Shown: positions 34,568-43,484 of the stretch, in pieces
How the letters are laid out: the number at the start of each line of letters is the position of its first letter
Numbering within the stretch: position 1 is the first letter of the stretch
Assembly: GCF_004786035.1 (NCBI RefSeq)
Contig: NZ_CP035088.1
Span: 3,074,001 to 3,138,000 of the forward strand
Direction: 5' to 3'
Source: Pseudomonas viciae
GTDB lineage: Bacteria > Pseudomonadota > Gammaproteobacteria > Pseudomonadales > Pseudomonadaceae
DNA: 64,000 nucleotides
Translations under genes and position numbers: made by a program
The notes under the pieces: generated by a model
The model's input: the letters and a program-made list of their open reading frames with translations, nothing else
Told to the model about the DNA's origin: nothing
Databases searched by the model: none

Positions 34568-35773
34568 ATGAGCCTATCTCCAAGCATGACGAGCCCGTCC
34601 GGCGTCATCGCGCCTGTACTTGCAACCCGCACTGCCGAAACCCATGTGCGCATGCTCGCCATCGATGCCCTGCGCGGTTTCGTCATGCTGCTGATGCTGG
34701 TTGATCACGTCCGCGAGACGTTCCTGCTGCACCGTCAGGTCAGCGATCCGATCGATGCGCTGAGTGTCACCCCCGATCTGTATTTCACCCGCCTGCTCAG
34801 CACGCTCTGCGCCCCGGTCTTCATCTTCCTCACCGGTTTGTCGGCCTGGCTCTACAGCCAGAAACACACTGCCGGCCAGACCTCGTTGTTCCTGCTCAAG
34901 CGCGGTCTGTTCCTGGTTTTCCTGGAACTCACCTTCGTGTGTTTCGCCTGGAACGCCGAGTTTCCGCCCAAGACCTTGTGGCTGCAGGTGATTTGGTGCA
35001 TCGGCATCTGCATGATCGTCCTGGCGGCGCTGCTGCACCTCAAGCGCAGTTGGCTGGTCGTTCTTGGGCTAGCCATTGTTGCCGGGCACAATCTGTTGGA
35101 CGGTGTAGTGCTGGGGCCTGACTCTCCGTTCTTCGTACCGTGGTCGATTCTTCATCAGCGGGCATTCATCGATATCACCGAGTTCACCCGGGCCCGCACC
35201 ACTTATCCGGTACTGCCGTGGATCGGCGTGATCCTGCTGGGCTGGGCCATCGGCCCGTGGTTCGGCAAGGACGTGGAGCCCGCCGTACGCCTGCGGCGGC
35301 TGCTCAATATCGGCATCGGCTTGCTGCTGCTTTTCGTGTGCATCCGTTACCTGAACGTGTACGGCGACAAACCCTGGGTACAGACCGGCGATGCACTGCG
35401 CACCTTCATGAGTTTCATGAGCGCGACGAAGTACCCGCCGTCGCTGATGTTCCTGATGCCGACCCTGGGGATGGGCTTGATTCTGTTGGCGCTCTTCGAG
35501 AAAGCCCAGGCGCGGGGGGCCATTGCGATATTGGCGATCTACGGCGGTGCCCCGATGTTTTTCTACCTGCTGCACCTTTACGTACTCAAAGCCTTGTACC
35601 TGATGGCAGTTGTCATTTGGGGCACCAACCAGGGCGCCTATTTTGGGTTCGACCATTTGCCCATGGTGTGGTCATGGAGTGTGCTGCTGGGCGTCGCGCT
35701 GTTCTTCCCGACGCGCTGGTTTGCGGCTCTCAAACAGCGTCGTCGTGATATCGCGATTCTCAAGTATTTCTGA
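34568..35773 (+). CDS. DUF1624/HGSNAT-like membrane protein
   Basis: This roughly 401-residue inner-membrane protein has about ten membrane segments. The family mark is near the N-terminus: RMLAIDALRGFVMLLMLVDH, whose final Asp-His is the proposed acyl-transfer site in heparan-alpha-glucosaminide N-acetyltransferase-like proteins. APVFIFLTGLSAWLYS follows, and YGGAPMFFYLLHLYVL lies near the end. It may transfer acyl groups to an envelope glycan; the substrate is unknown. Start codons at 34487, 34538 and 34568 are all in frame and none has a strong ribosome-binding site; the last is chosen because it leads closest to the conserved domain. Confidence 0.8.
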   Translation: MSLSPSMTSPSGVIAPVLATRTAETHVRMLAIDALRGFVMLLMLVDHVRETFLLHRQVSDPIDALSVTPDLYFTRLLSTLCAPVFIFLTGLSAWLYSQKHTAGQTSLFLLKRGLFLVFLELTFVCFAWNAEFPPKTLWLQVIWCIGICMIVLAALLHLKRSWLVVLGLAIVAGHNLLDGVVLGPDSPFFVPWSILHQRAFIDITEFTRARTTYPVLPWIGVILLGWAIGPWFGKDVEPAVRLRRLLNIGIGLLLLFVCIRYLNVYGDKPWVQTGDALRTFMSFMSATKYPPSLMFLMPTLGMGLILLALFEKAQARGAIAILAIYGGAPMFFYLLHLYVLKALYLMAVVIWGTNQGAYFGFDHLPMVWSWSVLLGVALFFPTRWFAALKQRRRDIAILKYF

Positions 35774-35826
35774 GCCAAGGGCCTGATGACCGACAGTGCT
35801 GACTGAATGTGGGGGCAGAGCCATTA

Positions 35827-35852
35827 AAATGCCGCCGTTTGGTCGGCGTTTT
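35827..35852 (+). terminator. Probable terminator of the DUF1624 gene
   Basis: AAAAT precedes a CGCCG/CGGCG stem (35833-35837 with 35844-35848), and TTTTC follows. The stem is short. Confidence 0.45.
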
Positions 35853-35985
35853 CGCCAGAAATGTAAAAAGACGCTTCGGTCTGTTTATTTCCTTATGTAA
35901 ACTCCCCCCGCTGCGACAATCGGGCACGGCCTCGCCAGGCCCGATGGCAAACGTTTTGCAGTGTCCCTCACCCAGCTGAAGCCAA

Positions 35986-36052
35986 GACCTACAAGAAGTC
36001 AGTGCCGGAGAGACATAAATGTGCGGCCGATAATTGCTCGGCCCTGTAGGTC
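35986..36052 (+). promoter_or_regulatory. Nested hairpins in the mqo upstream region
   Basis: The 388-base spacer before mqo has no gene I can support. It contains an outer stem GACCTACA (35986-35993) with TGTAGGTC (36045-36052), enclosing GGCCGA (36025-36030) with TCGGCC (36038-36043). The RNA could be a structured leader or a small RNA 110 bases before the mqo start. Confidence 0.35.
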
Positions 36053-36161
36053 CATCCTCCGGTCCTTCCCGCCATAGCCCGCTGACATTTCAGGCCATGG
36101 CGTGGTCTATCATTGATCAGGACAGGTGGATGGAATGGCGTTCTATCCTAGGGATACACAC

Positions 36162-37805
36162 ATGTTGAAGAAAACACACACGGCGCTGCTGGGCCTGGCG
36201 ATGGCGATGGGTCTTGCGACCACGCACGCCGCCGAGCCAAAAAAAGTGGATGTCTTGCTCATTGGTGGGGGCATCATGAGCTCGACACTCGGCGTCTGGC
36301 TCAATGAGCTGGAGCCGGGCTGGACCATGGAAATGGTCGAGCGTCTGGACGGTGTTGCCGAAGAGAGCTCCAACGGCTGGAACAACGCCGGTACCGGTCA
36401 CTCTGCGCTGGCCGAGCTGAACTACACGCCGGAAGACAAGAACGGCAAGGTCGATATCTCCAAGGCCATCGAAATCAACGAAGCCTTCCAGATCTCCCGT
36501 CAGTTCTGGTCCTGGCAGGTCAAGAACGGTGTGCTGAAGAACCCGCGCTCGTTCATCAACTCCACACCGCACATGAGTTTCCTGTGGGGCGACGAGAACA
36601 TCGCGTTCCTGAAGAAGCGCTACGAAGCCCTCCAGGCCAGCCCGTTGTTCGCCGGCATGCAGTACTCCGAAGATCGCGAGCAGATCAGCAAGTGGGTTCC
36701 GCTGATGATGCAAGGGCGTGACCCGAGCCAGAAAGTCGCGGCCACCTGGAGTCCCCTGGGCACCGACGTGAACTTCGGCGAAATCACCCGCCAGTTCGCG
36801 ACTTACCTGCAAACCAAGCCGAACTTCTCCCTCAAGCTGTCCAGCGAAGTGGAAGACATCACCCGCAACGAAGACGGCACCTGGCGCGTTTCCTACAAGA
36901 ACCTGAAGGACGGTACCGAAACCGAGACCGACGCCAAGTTCGTGTTCATCGGCGCTGGCGGCGGTGCCTTGCACCTGCTGCAGAAGTCCGACATTCCGGA
37001 AGCACGTGAGTACGCAGGTTTCCCGGTGGGCGGCTCGTTCCTGGTCACCGAAAACCCGACCGTTGCCCAGCTGCACCTGGCCAAGGCTTACGGCAAGGCC
37101 TCGGTTGGCGCACCGCCAATGTCGGTCCCGCACCTGGATACCCGCGTGCTGGATGGCAAGCGCGTGATCCTGTTTGGCCCGTTCGCTACCTTCTCCACCA
37201 AGTTCCTGAAGAACGGTTCGTACTTTGACCTGCTGACCAGCACCACCACCCACAACGTGTGGCCGATGACCAAGGTTGGTATCGAACAGTACCCACTGGT
37301 CGAGTACCTGGCCGGCCAGCTGATGCTGTCGGACGAAGACCGCTTCGCCGCTCTGAAAGAGTACTTCCCGGAAGCCAAGCAGGAAGACTGGCGTCTGTGG
37401 CAGGCCGGCCAGCGTGTGCAGATCATCAAGCGTGACGAAGAGAAGGGCGGCGTGCTGAAACTCGGCACCGAAGTGGTCGCTTCCCAGGACGGCAGCATCG
37501 CCGGCCTGCTGGGTGCTTCGCCAGGCGCCTCGACCGCTGCGCCGATCATGCTGACCGTGCTTGAGAAGGTCTTCAAGGACAAGGTCGCCAGCCCGGCCTG
37601 GCAGGAAAAACTGCGCCAGATCGTGCCGAGCTACGGCACTAAGCTCAACGAGAGCCCTGAGCGTGTAGCCCAAGAGTGGGCTTACACCAGCGAAGTCCTG
37701 CAACTGGACCCGCCGCCGGCGATCGGCAAGCCAGGCGTTCCCGCGGCACCGGCCAAACCGGCTGCTGCCCGTGAAGCCAACCCAGCGGCTGACATGGCGC
37801 TGTAA
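36162..37805 (+). CDS. mqo: Malate:quinone oxidoreductase
   Basis: This 547-residue FAD enzyme oxidises malate to oxaloacetate and passes electrons to the quinone pool, bypassing NAD malate dehydrogenase. The FAD-binding motif [16 protein letters not shown] lies near residue 32; [20 protein letters not shown] and [15 protein letters not shown] are hallmark blocks. An N-terminal hydrophobic stretch ([15 protein letters not shown]) looks like a signal peptide or membrane anchor. The C-terminus has a Pro/Ala-rich tail of about 30 residues. AGGGA lies eight bases before ATG 36162. It is monocistronic with a strong terminator. Confidence 0.94.
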   Translation: MLKKTHTALLGLAMAMGLATTHAAEPKKVDVLLIGGGIMSSTLGVWLNELEPGWTMEMVERLDGVAEESSNGWNNAGTGHSALAELNYTPEDKNGKVDISKAIEINEAFQISRQFWSWQVKNGVLKNPRSFINSTPHMSFLWGDENIAFLKKRYEALQASPLFAGMQYSEDREQISKWVPLMMQGRDPSQKVAATWSPLGTDVNFGEITRQFATYLQTKPNFSLKLSSEVEDITRNEDGTWRVSYKNLKDGTETETDAKFVFIGAGGGALHLLQKSDIPEAREYAGFPVGGSFLVTENPTVAQLHLAKAYGKASVGAPPMSVPHLDTRVLDGKRVILFGPFATFSTKFLKNGSYFDLLTSTTTHNVWPMTKVGIEQYPLVEYLAGQLMLSDEDRFAALKEYFPEAKQEDWRLWQAGQRVQIIKRDEEKGGVLKLGTEVVASQDGSIAGLLGASPGASTAAPIMLTVLEKVFKDKVASPAWQEKLRQIVPSYGTKLNESPERVAQEWAYTSEVLQLDPPPAIGKPGVPAAPAKPAAAREANPAADMAL

Positions 37806-37833
37806 GCCGGACACTGTCTGGTGAGGTAAAAAG

Positions 37834-37861
37834 AACGCCGCTCATTGAGCGGCGTTTTTTT
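37834..37861. terminator. Bidirectional terminator between mqo and the Rrf2 gene
   Basis: AACGCCGCTC (37834-37843) pairs with GAGCGGCGTT (37847-37856), followed by seven T residues on the plus strand and preceded by A residues. It overlaps the end of the convergent Rrf2 gene. Confidence 0.9.
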
Positions 37862-38321
37862 ATCCGGTGCCGTTCTGGCGCATGTCGACCCTGGGCTCGC
37901 TCCGAAACCGCCGATCAAAATCCTCCGCCAACTGCGCCAGGGTAATACTGCCCAAACGCTTGAGCAGCAACGCTTGGGCCTCATCGAAGGCATCCGTCAA
38001 CGCCGCATTGACCGCTTGCTCCACCAGGCATTGCGGGTGATCGGTGGACAGGCCGACGGCAAAGATCGACGTGCTGCCCAAGGCCTGGTGGATGTCGAGC
38101 AAGGTCATGTCCGACAGGGGCTTGCTCAAGGTCCAGCCGCCGCGATGACCTTTCTCCGAGGTGACGTAACCCTGTTCCTTGAGCAGCGCCATGGTCCGGC
38201 GCACCACCACCGGGTTGGTGCCCAGCATCTGCGCGAGGGTGTCGGAAGTGGCGGATTGTTGGTGGCGGTCCATGTGAATCAGCACATGAAGCATGCGGGA
38301 CAGGCGTGTGTCAGTTCTCAT
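37860..38321 (-). CDS. Rrf2-family transcriptional regulator
   Basis: This 153-residue Rrf2-type winged-helix regulator has the DNA-binding part at about residues 1-75 (MRTDTRLSRMLHVLIHM, TSDTLAQMLGTNPVVVRRTM, GHRGGWTLSKPLSDMTLLDI). It has Cys in HPQCLVEQAV but not the three-Cys iron-sulfur cluster set of IscR or NsrR, so it is more like the redox-insensitive YwnA or CymR-type members. It is divergent from the flavoprotein gene at 38466, which it probably controls. The start at 38321 begins the family N-terminus, though its ribosome-binding site is weak. Confidence 0.85.
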   Translation of the reverse strand: MRTDTRLSRMLHVLIHMDRHQQSATSDTLAQMLGTNPVVVRRTMALLKEQGYVTSEKGHRGGWTLSKPLSDMTLLDIHQALGSTSIFAVGLSTDHPQCLVEQAVNAALTDAFDEAQALLLKRLGSITLAQLAEDFDRRFRSEPRVDMRQNGTG

Positions 38322-38465
38322 GATGTTGGCGTGTTCTGTGGCTGAGGCTGGCGTGAGTATCGCCTGTAATTGCAAAAGTTACGAGATCGTTGACAGTGGC
38401 TTTTCAAGGAACTTACGATGTGTCGAGACTTTTCGGCTCCTTCGAAAACCACCCTGGAGATAGAC

Positions 38466-39359
38466 ATGGAATACGACGTCATCATTGCAGGCGGCAGCTA
38501 CGCCGGTATGTCCGCTGGTCTTCAACTGGCCCGGGCCCGGCGCAAGGTGCTGGTGATCGATGCGGGCCAGCGTCGCAATCGGTTCGCCGCCAGCTCCCAT
38601 GGTTTTCTCGGCCAGGACGGTCGGGCTCCCGGCGATATTGCCGAGGATGCTCGCCGCCAGCTAATGGCCTATCCAACGGTGCAATGGGTAGCGGACACGG
38701 TGACCGGGGCCTGCAAGGAGGCGGATGGCTTCTCCCTGGAAACCGTCAGCGGCGATCGCTACAGCGCCCAGCGCCTGCTGCTGGCCACCGGTGTGATCGA
38801 TGATCTGCCAGACGTGGAAGGGTTGGCGCAGCGCTGGGGCAAAAGCGTGTTCCATTGCCCGTATTGCCACGGCTATGAGCTGGACCAAGGCCCGATTGGC
38901 GTGTTGGCGACCTCAGAGATGTCGCTGCACCATGCCTTGATGTTGCCGGACTGGGGCCCGACGACGTTTTTCACCAATGGTGTATTCGAGCCCGCCCCCG
39001 AGCAGCGCGCGAGCCTTGCGCAACGCGGGGTGACGCTGGTGCAGGAGCGTGTCGAACGTATCGAAGGCGACCGGGCCAATGTCGTGTTGGCGGATGGACG
39101 CGTGGTGCTCATCGACGGTTTGTTCGTCTTGCCCCGTACGCGAGTGGCCAATTCCTTGGCGGCGTCCCTGGGGTGTGCGTTCGAGGACGGCCCGCTTGGG
39201 GCCTTTATCCAGACCGACATGACCCGTGAGACCAACGTGGCGGGGGTGTTTGCCTGTGGCGATGCGGCGATGCCTTTCGGCTCGGTCGCGCTGGCCGTTG
39301 GCGATGGGGTCAGGGCGGGGTCAGGTGTGCATCGGTCCTTGATCTTCAGTGCCCACTGA
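38466..39359 (+). CDS. FAD/NAD(P)-dependent oxidoreductase, thioredoxin-reductase-like
   Basis: This 297-residue flavoprotein has an N-terminal FAD-binding motif (VIIAGGSYAGMSAGLQLARA), a redox-type CPYCHGYE motif (near residue 135) and a final FAD site VFACGDAAMPFGSVALAVGDG. It matches small thioredoxin-reductase-like proteins, but the second dinucleotide motif is weak (GVLATSEMS instead of GxGxxA), so NADPH binding is uncertain. GGAGA precedes ATG 38466. Divergent from an Rrf2 regulator; this pair is common in Proteobacteria and is thought to respond to oxidative or electrophile stress. Confidence 0.85.
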   Translation: MEYDVIIAGGSYAGMSAGLQLARARRKVLVIDAGQRRNRFAASSHGFLGQDGRAPGDIAEDARRQLMAYPTVQWVADTVTGACKEADGFSLETVSGDRYSAQRLLLATGVIDDLPDVEGLAQRWGKSVFHCPYCHGYELDQGPIGVLATSEMSLHHALMLPDWGPTTFFTNGVFEPAPEQRASLAQRGVTLVQERVERIEGDRANVVLADGRVVLIDGLFVLPRTRVANSLAASLGCAFEDGPLGAFIQTDMTRETNVAGVFACGDAAMPFGSVALAVGDGVRAGSGVHRSLIFSAH

Positions 39360-39381
39360 AAATGCCCCCGCCAATCGTGGC

Positions 39382-40689
39382 TTACACCTGCACCGCCCCG
39401 GTCGCTACGGCAAAGGCAAGCATCACCAGGCTCACGCCCCAGGCCCAGAAAAAGGTGTAGGCCATGTGCGTGCGCAGCTCCACGCCGCTCAGCGCCAGAG
39501 CCAGGTAGACACTGGGCACTACCGGACTGATGGAGAAACCGGTGTTCTCGCCGATGAGCATGGCCCGGGCCACGGCTTCAAGGGGAACGCCAGCGGCGGC
39601 GGCCACGTCCTTGATCACCGGCAACAAGGCAAAATAGTAGGCATCCGGCGAGAAAATCATGCCCAGGGGGACGCCGAAGAAACCGACGATCACGTGCAGG
39701 TACTGGGCAGAACCGGCGGGGAGGATATCGATCAGTGCCAGGGCCATGCCATCGGACATTTTTGCCCCGGACAGCACACCCAGCAGTACGGCGGCAGCCA
39801 TCATCACCAGCACCATTTGCAACGCGTCGGATGCGTGTGCCTTGAGGCGTTCGGCCTGGGCGTCCAGGGAAGGGAAGTTCAACGGCAGGGCGATTCCCAA
39901 TCCCACCATGAAACAGGCGTACAGGGGGAAAATGCCGGTGAATAGGCACGCCAGGATTGCACCGGTCAGGGCCACGTTCAGCCAATAGCGCAGCTCGCGT
40001 GGCGAGAGGCTGAACTCGCGGGTTTCAGTGGACAGGCTGCCCAGGTCGACGCTGGCGGCGGCCCCCAGTGACATCGGCCGGCGACGCTGGGCCCGCAAGC
40101 CCAATACCGTCGCCACGAGCAGCATGCAGACCAGGCCCACCATCTGCACGGGCAACAAGCCCAGCCACAGTTCGGTGGCATCAAGCCCCGACACCGCGGC
40201 GGCCCGGGCCGTGGTGCCACCCCAAGGCACCATGTTGATCACCCCGGCCGTGGTGCCCACCAGGCACAGCAGCATGGTCGGGCTCATGTTGAGGCGTTTG
40301 TACAAGGGTAGCAGCGCCGGAATGGTCAGCAGAAACGTGGCGGCACCGACGCCGTCCAAGTGCACGACCGAGGTCACCAGTACCGTGACCAATGCCACCG
40401 CCAGCGGCTTGCCGCCGGTGCTGCGGATCAGCAGGTTGACCAGCGGATCGAATAGGCCGCGATCACGCATAATGCCGAAAAACAGAATGGCAAACAGAAA
40501 CAGCGCGGCGGTGGGCGCCACGGTGATCAGCCCGGCCTTGATGAACTCACCAATTTGTCCGGGGTTGAAACCCGCCAACAGGCAGATGGCGACGGGCAGA
40601 GTGGTGAACGCCACTACGGGGCTGATCCTGCGCAGCAATATCAGCCCGATGATGGCCAGCATCATCAGGAAACCCAGGGTTGTAATCAT
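39382..40689 (-). CDS. CitMHS-family citrate/tricarboxylate:cation symporter
   Basis: This 435-residue inner-membrane transporter of the CitMHS family has about 12 membrane segments; LGFLMMLAIIGLILLRR at the start and SPVVAFTTLPVAICLLAGF follow the family pattern, and MVPWGGTTARAA and FSPDAYYFALLPVI are conserved. These proteins import citrate or related tricarboxylates as metal complexes with protons. It is the third gene of a minus-strand operon with the AtuA-family genes, 51 bases after the small one, so the AtuA-family enzyme probably acts on the imported acid. Confidence 0.9.
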   Translation of the reverse strand: MITTLGFLMMLAIIGLILLRRISPVVAFTTLPVAICLLAGFNPGQIGEFIKAGLITVAPTAALFLFAILFFGIMRDRGLFDPLVNLLIRSTGGKPLAVALVTVLVTSVVHLDGVGAATFLLTIPALLPLYKRLNMSPTMLLCLVGTTAGVINMVPWGGTTARAAAVSGLDATELWLGLLPVQMVGLVCMLLVATVLGLRAQRRRPMSLGAAASVDLGSLSTETREFSLSPRELRYWLNVALTGAILACLFTGIFPLYACFMVGLGIALPLNFPSLDAQAERLKAHASDALQMVLVMMAAAVLLGVLSGAKMSDGMALALIDILPAGSAQYLHVIVGFFGVPLGMIFSPDAYYFALLPVIKDVAAAAGVPLEAVARAMLIGENTGFSISPVVPSVYLALALSGVELRTHMAYTFFWAWGVSLVMLAFAVATGAVQV

Positions 40690-40740
40690 CTTGCGGCCTC
40701 TCTTTTTATTGTTGTCGATGGTTCGGTGGCGGCGTGTCGA

Positions 40741-41064
40741 TCAGCCTTGTGGCCCAGGCAGGCGCAGGGCCAGAAGCAGATAACTCAGGCTCTTGCCATG
40801 GCGATCAAGGCCGCAGCTGAGGTTTACGCCGCCTTCCAGGGCGTCTTCGAGCACGAAATTCAGTGCGCTTAGGTTCGGCAGTTCGTAGCGATGCACCTTG
40901 GAAGGCCTCCGCGTAGCGAATTGTTCGGCGACCCGTTCGCAGCTCAGTTCACGCAGCAACCAGGGGTAGTGCGCCGGATCGTGGGGAAATACCGCGACGC
41001 TGAGAATATTGCCTTTGTCGCCGGCACGGGCGTGGGCGAAGTCGGCGAGAGTGACGAGGTTCAT
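40741..41064 (-). CDS. AtuA-related C-terminal domain protein
   Basis: This 107-residue protein corresponds to the C-terminal domain of AtuA proteins (MNLVTLADFAHARAGDKGNI, PNLSALNFVLEDALEGGVN, LDRHGKSLSYLLL). In classical AtuA of acyclic terpene degradation this domain is fused to the DUF1446 part; here it is separate and its start overlaps the stop of the large gene by one base. It probably forms a complex with that protein. Exact reaction unknown. Confidence 0.85.
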   Translation of the reverse strand: MNLVTLADFAHARAGDKGNILSVAVFPHDPAHYPWLLRELSCERVAEQFATRRPSKVHRYELPNLSALNFVLEDALEGGVNLSCGLDRHGKSLSYLLLALRLPGPQG

Positions 41065-42416
41065 CAGTACCACTCCAGGGTCGTGTGGATTTCGCTGCGC
41101 GGCAGCAGGAAGCTGCGGGTGGTGACGGCTTCGGCGAGGTGGCGGCGAACACCGCCGCCACCGGCCGGCCCGTTGGTGTAGAGCGACTCCACCTCGGCCA
41201 GCAGGGCTTCGACCAGCGACCGGTCGGTGTGGGTCAGGCCGACCCGCACACGCACGTCTTCGAGGGCTGGTGCCTGGGCTAGCCGTTGCTGCAGGTAGCG
41301 GCCAGCGTGGTCGTTGAACAGGCTGGCGATGCCCGACAAATCGATCCACGGCTGTACCCCTGGCGCCAACCGATCGAAACGCTGCAGTAGAATTTCCCGG
41401 GCCAGAGTGGCGCGGGCTACGGCGCCGGGGCCGGCATAGGAGATCTCCGCCTCGCCAAACCAAAGTCCACGCACCCCGGCCAAGCCTTTGAGCGTGTCGG
41501 GGCGCGGATAGCCGAGCAGGCCGCTGATTTCGACGCGATCCTCGCCCAGGTCCTGGACACGGGCTTGGCCCAGATCCAGTACCACATCCGGCGTCAGATA
41601 ACGCCGTGGGTCGTGCACCTCATAGAGCAATTGTTCCTTGACCGTCTGCTCGCTGACCCGTCCGCCGCAATGGCGGGTCTTGCCAATGATCAAGCGTCCG
41701 TCCTGGTGGACCTCGGCAATCGGGCAACCGAGGTTGGCCGGGTCGGGGATTTCTTTCATTCCGGGATGGGCAAAATACCCGCCGGTGACCTGGGTGCAGC
41801 ATTCCAGCAGATGCCCGGCGGCGGTAGCGATGGCCATCTTCTGCCAATCGTCGGCGGCCCAGCCCAAGCCGTGGCGAATCGCGCCTACCGCCAACGAAGG
41901 GTCGGCAACCCGGCCACAGAGCACGATGCCGGCGCCTTCAGCCAGTGCCGTAGCGATGCCATCGGCGCCGGTATAAACGTTGACTGACACCGGATTGTCC
42001 CCCGCAAGCTCCAAGGCCAGCCATTGACCGTAACGGGATGGGGTTTCTTCCAGCAGGTCGTCACCCAGCACGCAGGCAATTTTCAGTTCCGGATAGCGCC
42101 CCGCCAGTGTGTGCCGCAGCCGTTGCGCCGCCGTCCTGGGGTTGGCCGCGCCACCGTTGGTGATGATCGGGATGCCAGCCTCGATACACACGTCCAGCAT
42201 GGGTTCGAGGAAGTCGAACAGACGAGAGGAGTAGCCAGCTTGGGGATCAAGCCCTTTGCGCAGTTGCGCCTCGGCCAGGGTCCGCTCGGCCAATAGCTCA
42301 AGCATGATGTAGCGCTGGCCTGGCCGCTGTGCCAAGTCCTGGGCCAGGCGTAACGCGGCATCCGGGCGATCATTGGCGAAACCGGCGCCGCACCCGACGA
42401 GGATTGTTTTTGTCAT
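41064..42416 (-). CDS. AtuA-family protein (DUF1446), large part
   Basis: This 450-residue cytoplasmic protein of the AtuA/DUF1446 family has an N-terminal KTILVGCGAGFANDRPDAAL, IITNGGAANPRTAA, and GIVLCGRVADPSLAVGAIRHGLGW, typical of the family. AtuA was first seen in citronellol degradation, but most members lie in other catabolic operons and their chemistry is not established. ATG 42416 is preferred to GTG 42428 because GGAAACGG lies before it. With the small AtuA-C protein, CitMHS transporter and a divergent LysR it makes a compact catabolic unit of unknown substrate, probably a tricarboxylate. Confidence 0.87.
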   Translation of the reverse strand: MTKTILVGCGAGFANDRPDAALRLAQDLAQRPGQRYIMLELLAERTLAEAQLRKGLDPQAGYSSRLFDFLEPMLDVCIEAGIPIITNGGAANPRTAAQRLRHTLAGRYPELKIACVLGDDLLEETPSRYGQWLALELAGDNPVSVNVYTGADGIATALAEGAGIVLCGRVADPSLAVGAIRHGLGWAADDWQKMAIATAAGHLLECCTQVTGGYFAHPGMKEIPDPANLGCPIAEVHQDGRLIIGKTRHCGGRVSEQTVKEQLLYEVHDPRRYLTPDVVLDLGQARVQDLGEDRVEISGLLGYPRPDTLKGLAGVRGLWFGEAEISYAGPGAVARATLAREILLQRFDRLAPGVQPWIDLSGIASLFNDHAGRYLQQRLAQAPALEDVRVRVGLTHTDRSLVEALLAEVESLYTNGPAGGGGVRRHLAEAVTTRSFLLPRSEIHTTLEWY

Positions 42417-42517
42417 GTCCGTTTCCACTAGGGGGATGGCCCATAGTGGCTGGCATCGATTGTTCTGTGAATTTTAAAGGTAGAATCAATTGATCCATTA
42501 TTTTTATAGGTGCGGGT

Positions 42518-43393
42518 ATGAACATTTCCTTCAGACAGCTTCGTGCCTTCATCTTGATCGCCGAAACCTCAAGCTTCACCCGCACCGCTGAACAGCTTCA
42601 CCTGTCCCAACCGGCCCTGAGCTACAGCATCCGTAAGTTGGAAGAGACCATGGGGTTGCAGCTACTGGCGCGTAACACCCGCAGTGTCGAATTGACGCTC
42701 GCCGGTGAACACTTCCTGCCCCAGGCCAGGCGCATGCTCAGGGACATGGACGATGCTGTACGCGACGCCCGCGATACTCTCAGCCTGAGCCGTGGCACGC
42801 TGCGCCTGGCGGCACTGCCCACTGCCGCCGCTTCGTTCCTGCCAGTGGTGATTGCCGCGTTCCAGCGCGAACACCCGGGGGTACGGGTGAGCGTATTGGA
42901 CGGCCGCGCCGGGGAGATCATGGGGTGGGTGCAGCGTGGCGAGGTGGATGCAGGCATTACGTCGTTGCCGGAGGACTTGTCCGGGCTGAGTTTTGTACGT
43001 TTGCTGGATGACAACCTGGTGTTGCTGACCCACAAGGACCATCAGCGCAACAGCCTGGATGACTGGAAGCACCGGCCCTATATCGCCCTGACGCCCGACA
43101 CCAGCATCCGGCCCCTGGCCGATGCCGCGTTACGCTACCTGAACGTCGATCCGCAGCCGGCCTGGGAAGTGGCCCACATGAGCACGGCCACCGCCCTGGT
43201 GCGCGAAGGGTTGGGGTTTTCCCTACTGCCGGCCAGTTGCACGGCAGTGTTCAATATCGGTGAGCAATGCACGGTCATTGCCATCGACCAGCCCGGCAGG
43301 CGCTCGATCGGTCTGTTGCAACGCAAGCCCGTAGCCCAGTCACCGTCGTTGAGCCAGTTCATGCAGCATTTACGGCAGACGCTGCGGCAGTGA
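42518..43393 (+). CDS. LysR-family regulator of the AtuA/CitMHS operon
   Basis: This 291-residue LysR regulator has its helix-turn-helix at about residues 1-60 (RAFILIAETSSFTRTAEQLH, LSQPALSYSIRKLEE) and an effector domain from about 90 (LRLAALPTAAASFLPVVI). It is divergent from the AtuA-family gene, with 101 bases between the starts, and is the likely regulator of that operon. The spacer contains TAGAATCAATTGATCCATTA, with an ATCAATTGAT dyad at 42485-42494 that could be its binding site. Confidence 0.9.
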   Translation: MNISFRQLRAFILIAETSSFTRTAEQLHLSQPALSYSIRKLEETMGLQLLARNTRSVELTLAGEHFLPQARRMLRDMDDAVRDARDTLSLSRGTLRLAALPTAAASFLPVVIAAFQREHPGVRVSVLDGRAGEIMGWVQRGEVDAGITSLPEDLSGLSFVRLLDDNLVLLTHKDHQRNSLDDWKHRPYIALTPDTSIRPLADAALRYLNVDPQPAWEVAHMSTATALVREGLGFSLLPASCTAVFNIGEQCTVIAIDQPGRRSIGLLQRKPVAQSPSLSQFMQHLRQTLRQ

Positions 43394-43439
43394 TGTTGAT
43401 GGGCGCACTGCATATTTCTCATGAACCCCACAAATCCCT

Positions 43440-43483
43440 TGTGGGAGCGAGCTTGCTCGCGAAAGCGGTGGCCCGGCCACCGC
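43440..43483. repeat. REP element with GC-rich hairpin
   Basis: TGTGGGAGCGAGCTTGCTCG then CGAAAGCGGTGGCCCGGCCACCGC lies between the LysR gene and the convergent CAP-domain gene; GCGGTGGCC/GGCCACCGC is a perfect stem. Confidence 0.8.
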
Positions 43484-43484
43484 G

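Noticed and set aside
36117..37814. A 565-codon open frame antisense to mqo
   Set aside because: It mirrors the mqo coding frame, has no ribosome-binding site and no family features.
38466..39359. Flavoprotein considered as true thioredoxin reductase TrxB
   Set aside because: The redox motif is CPYCHGYE rather than CATCDG, and the NADPH-binding glycine motif is poor, so only a family-level call is made.
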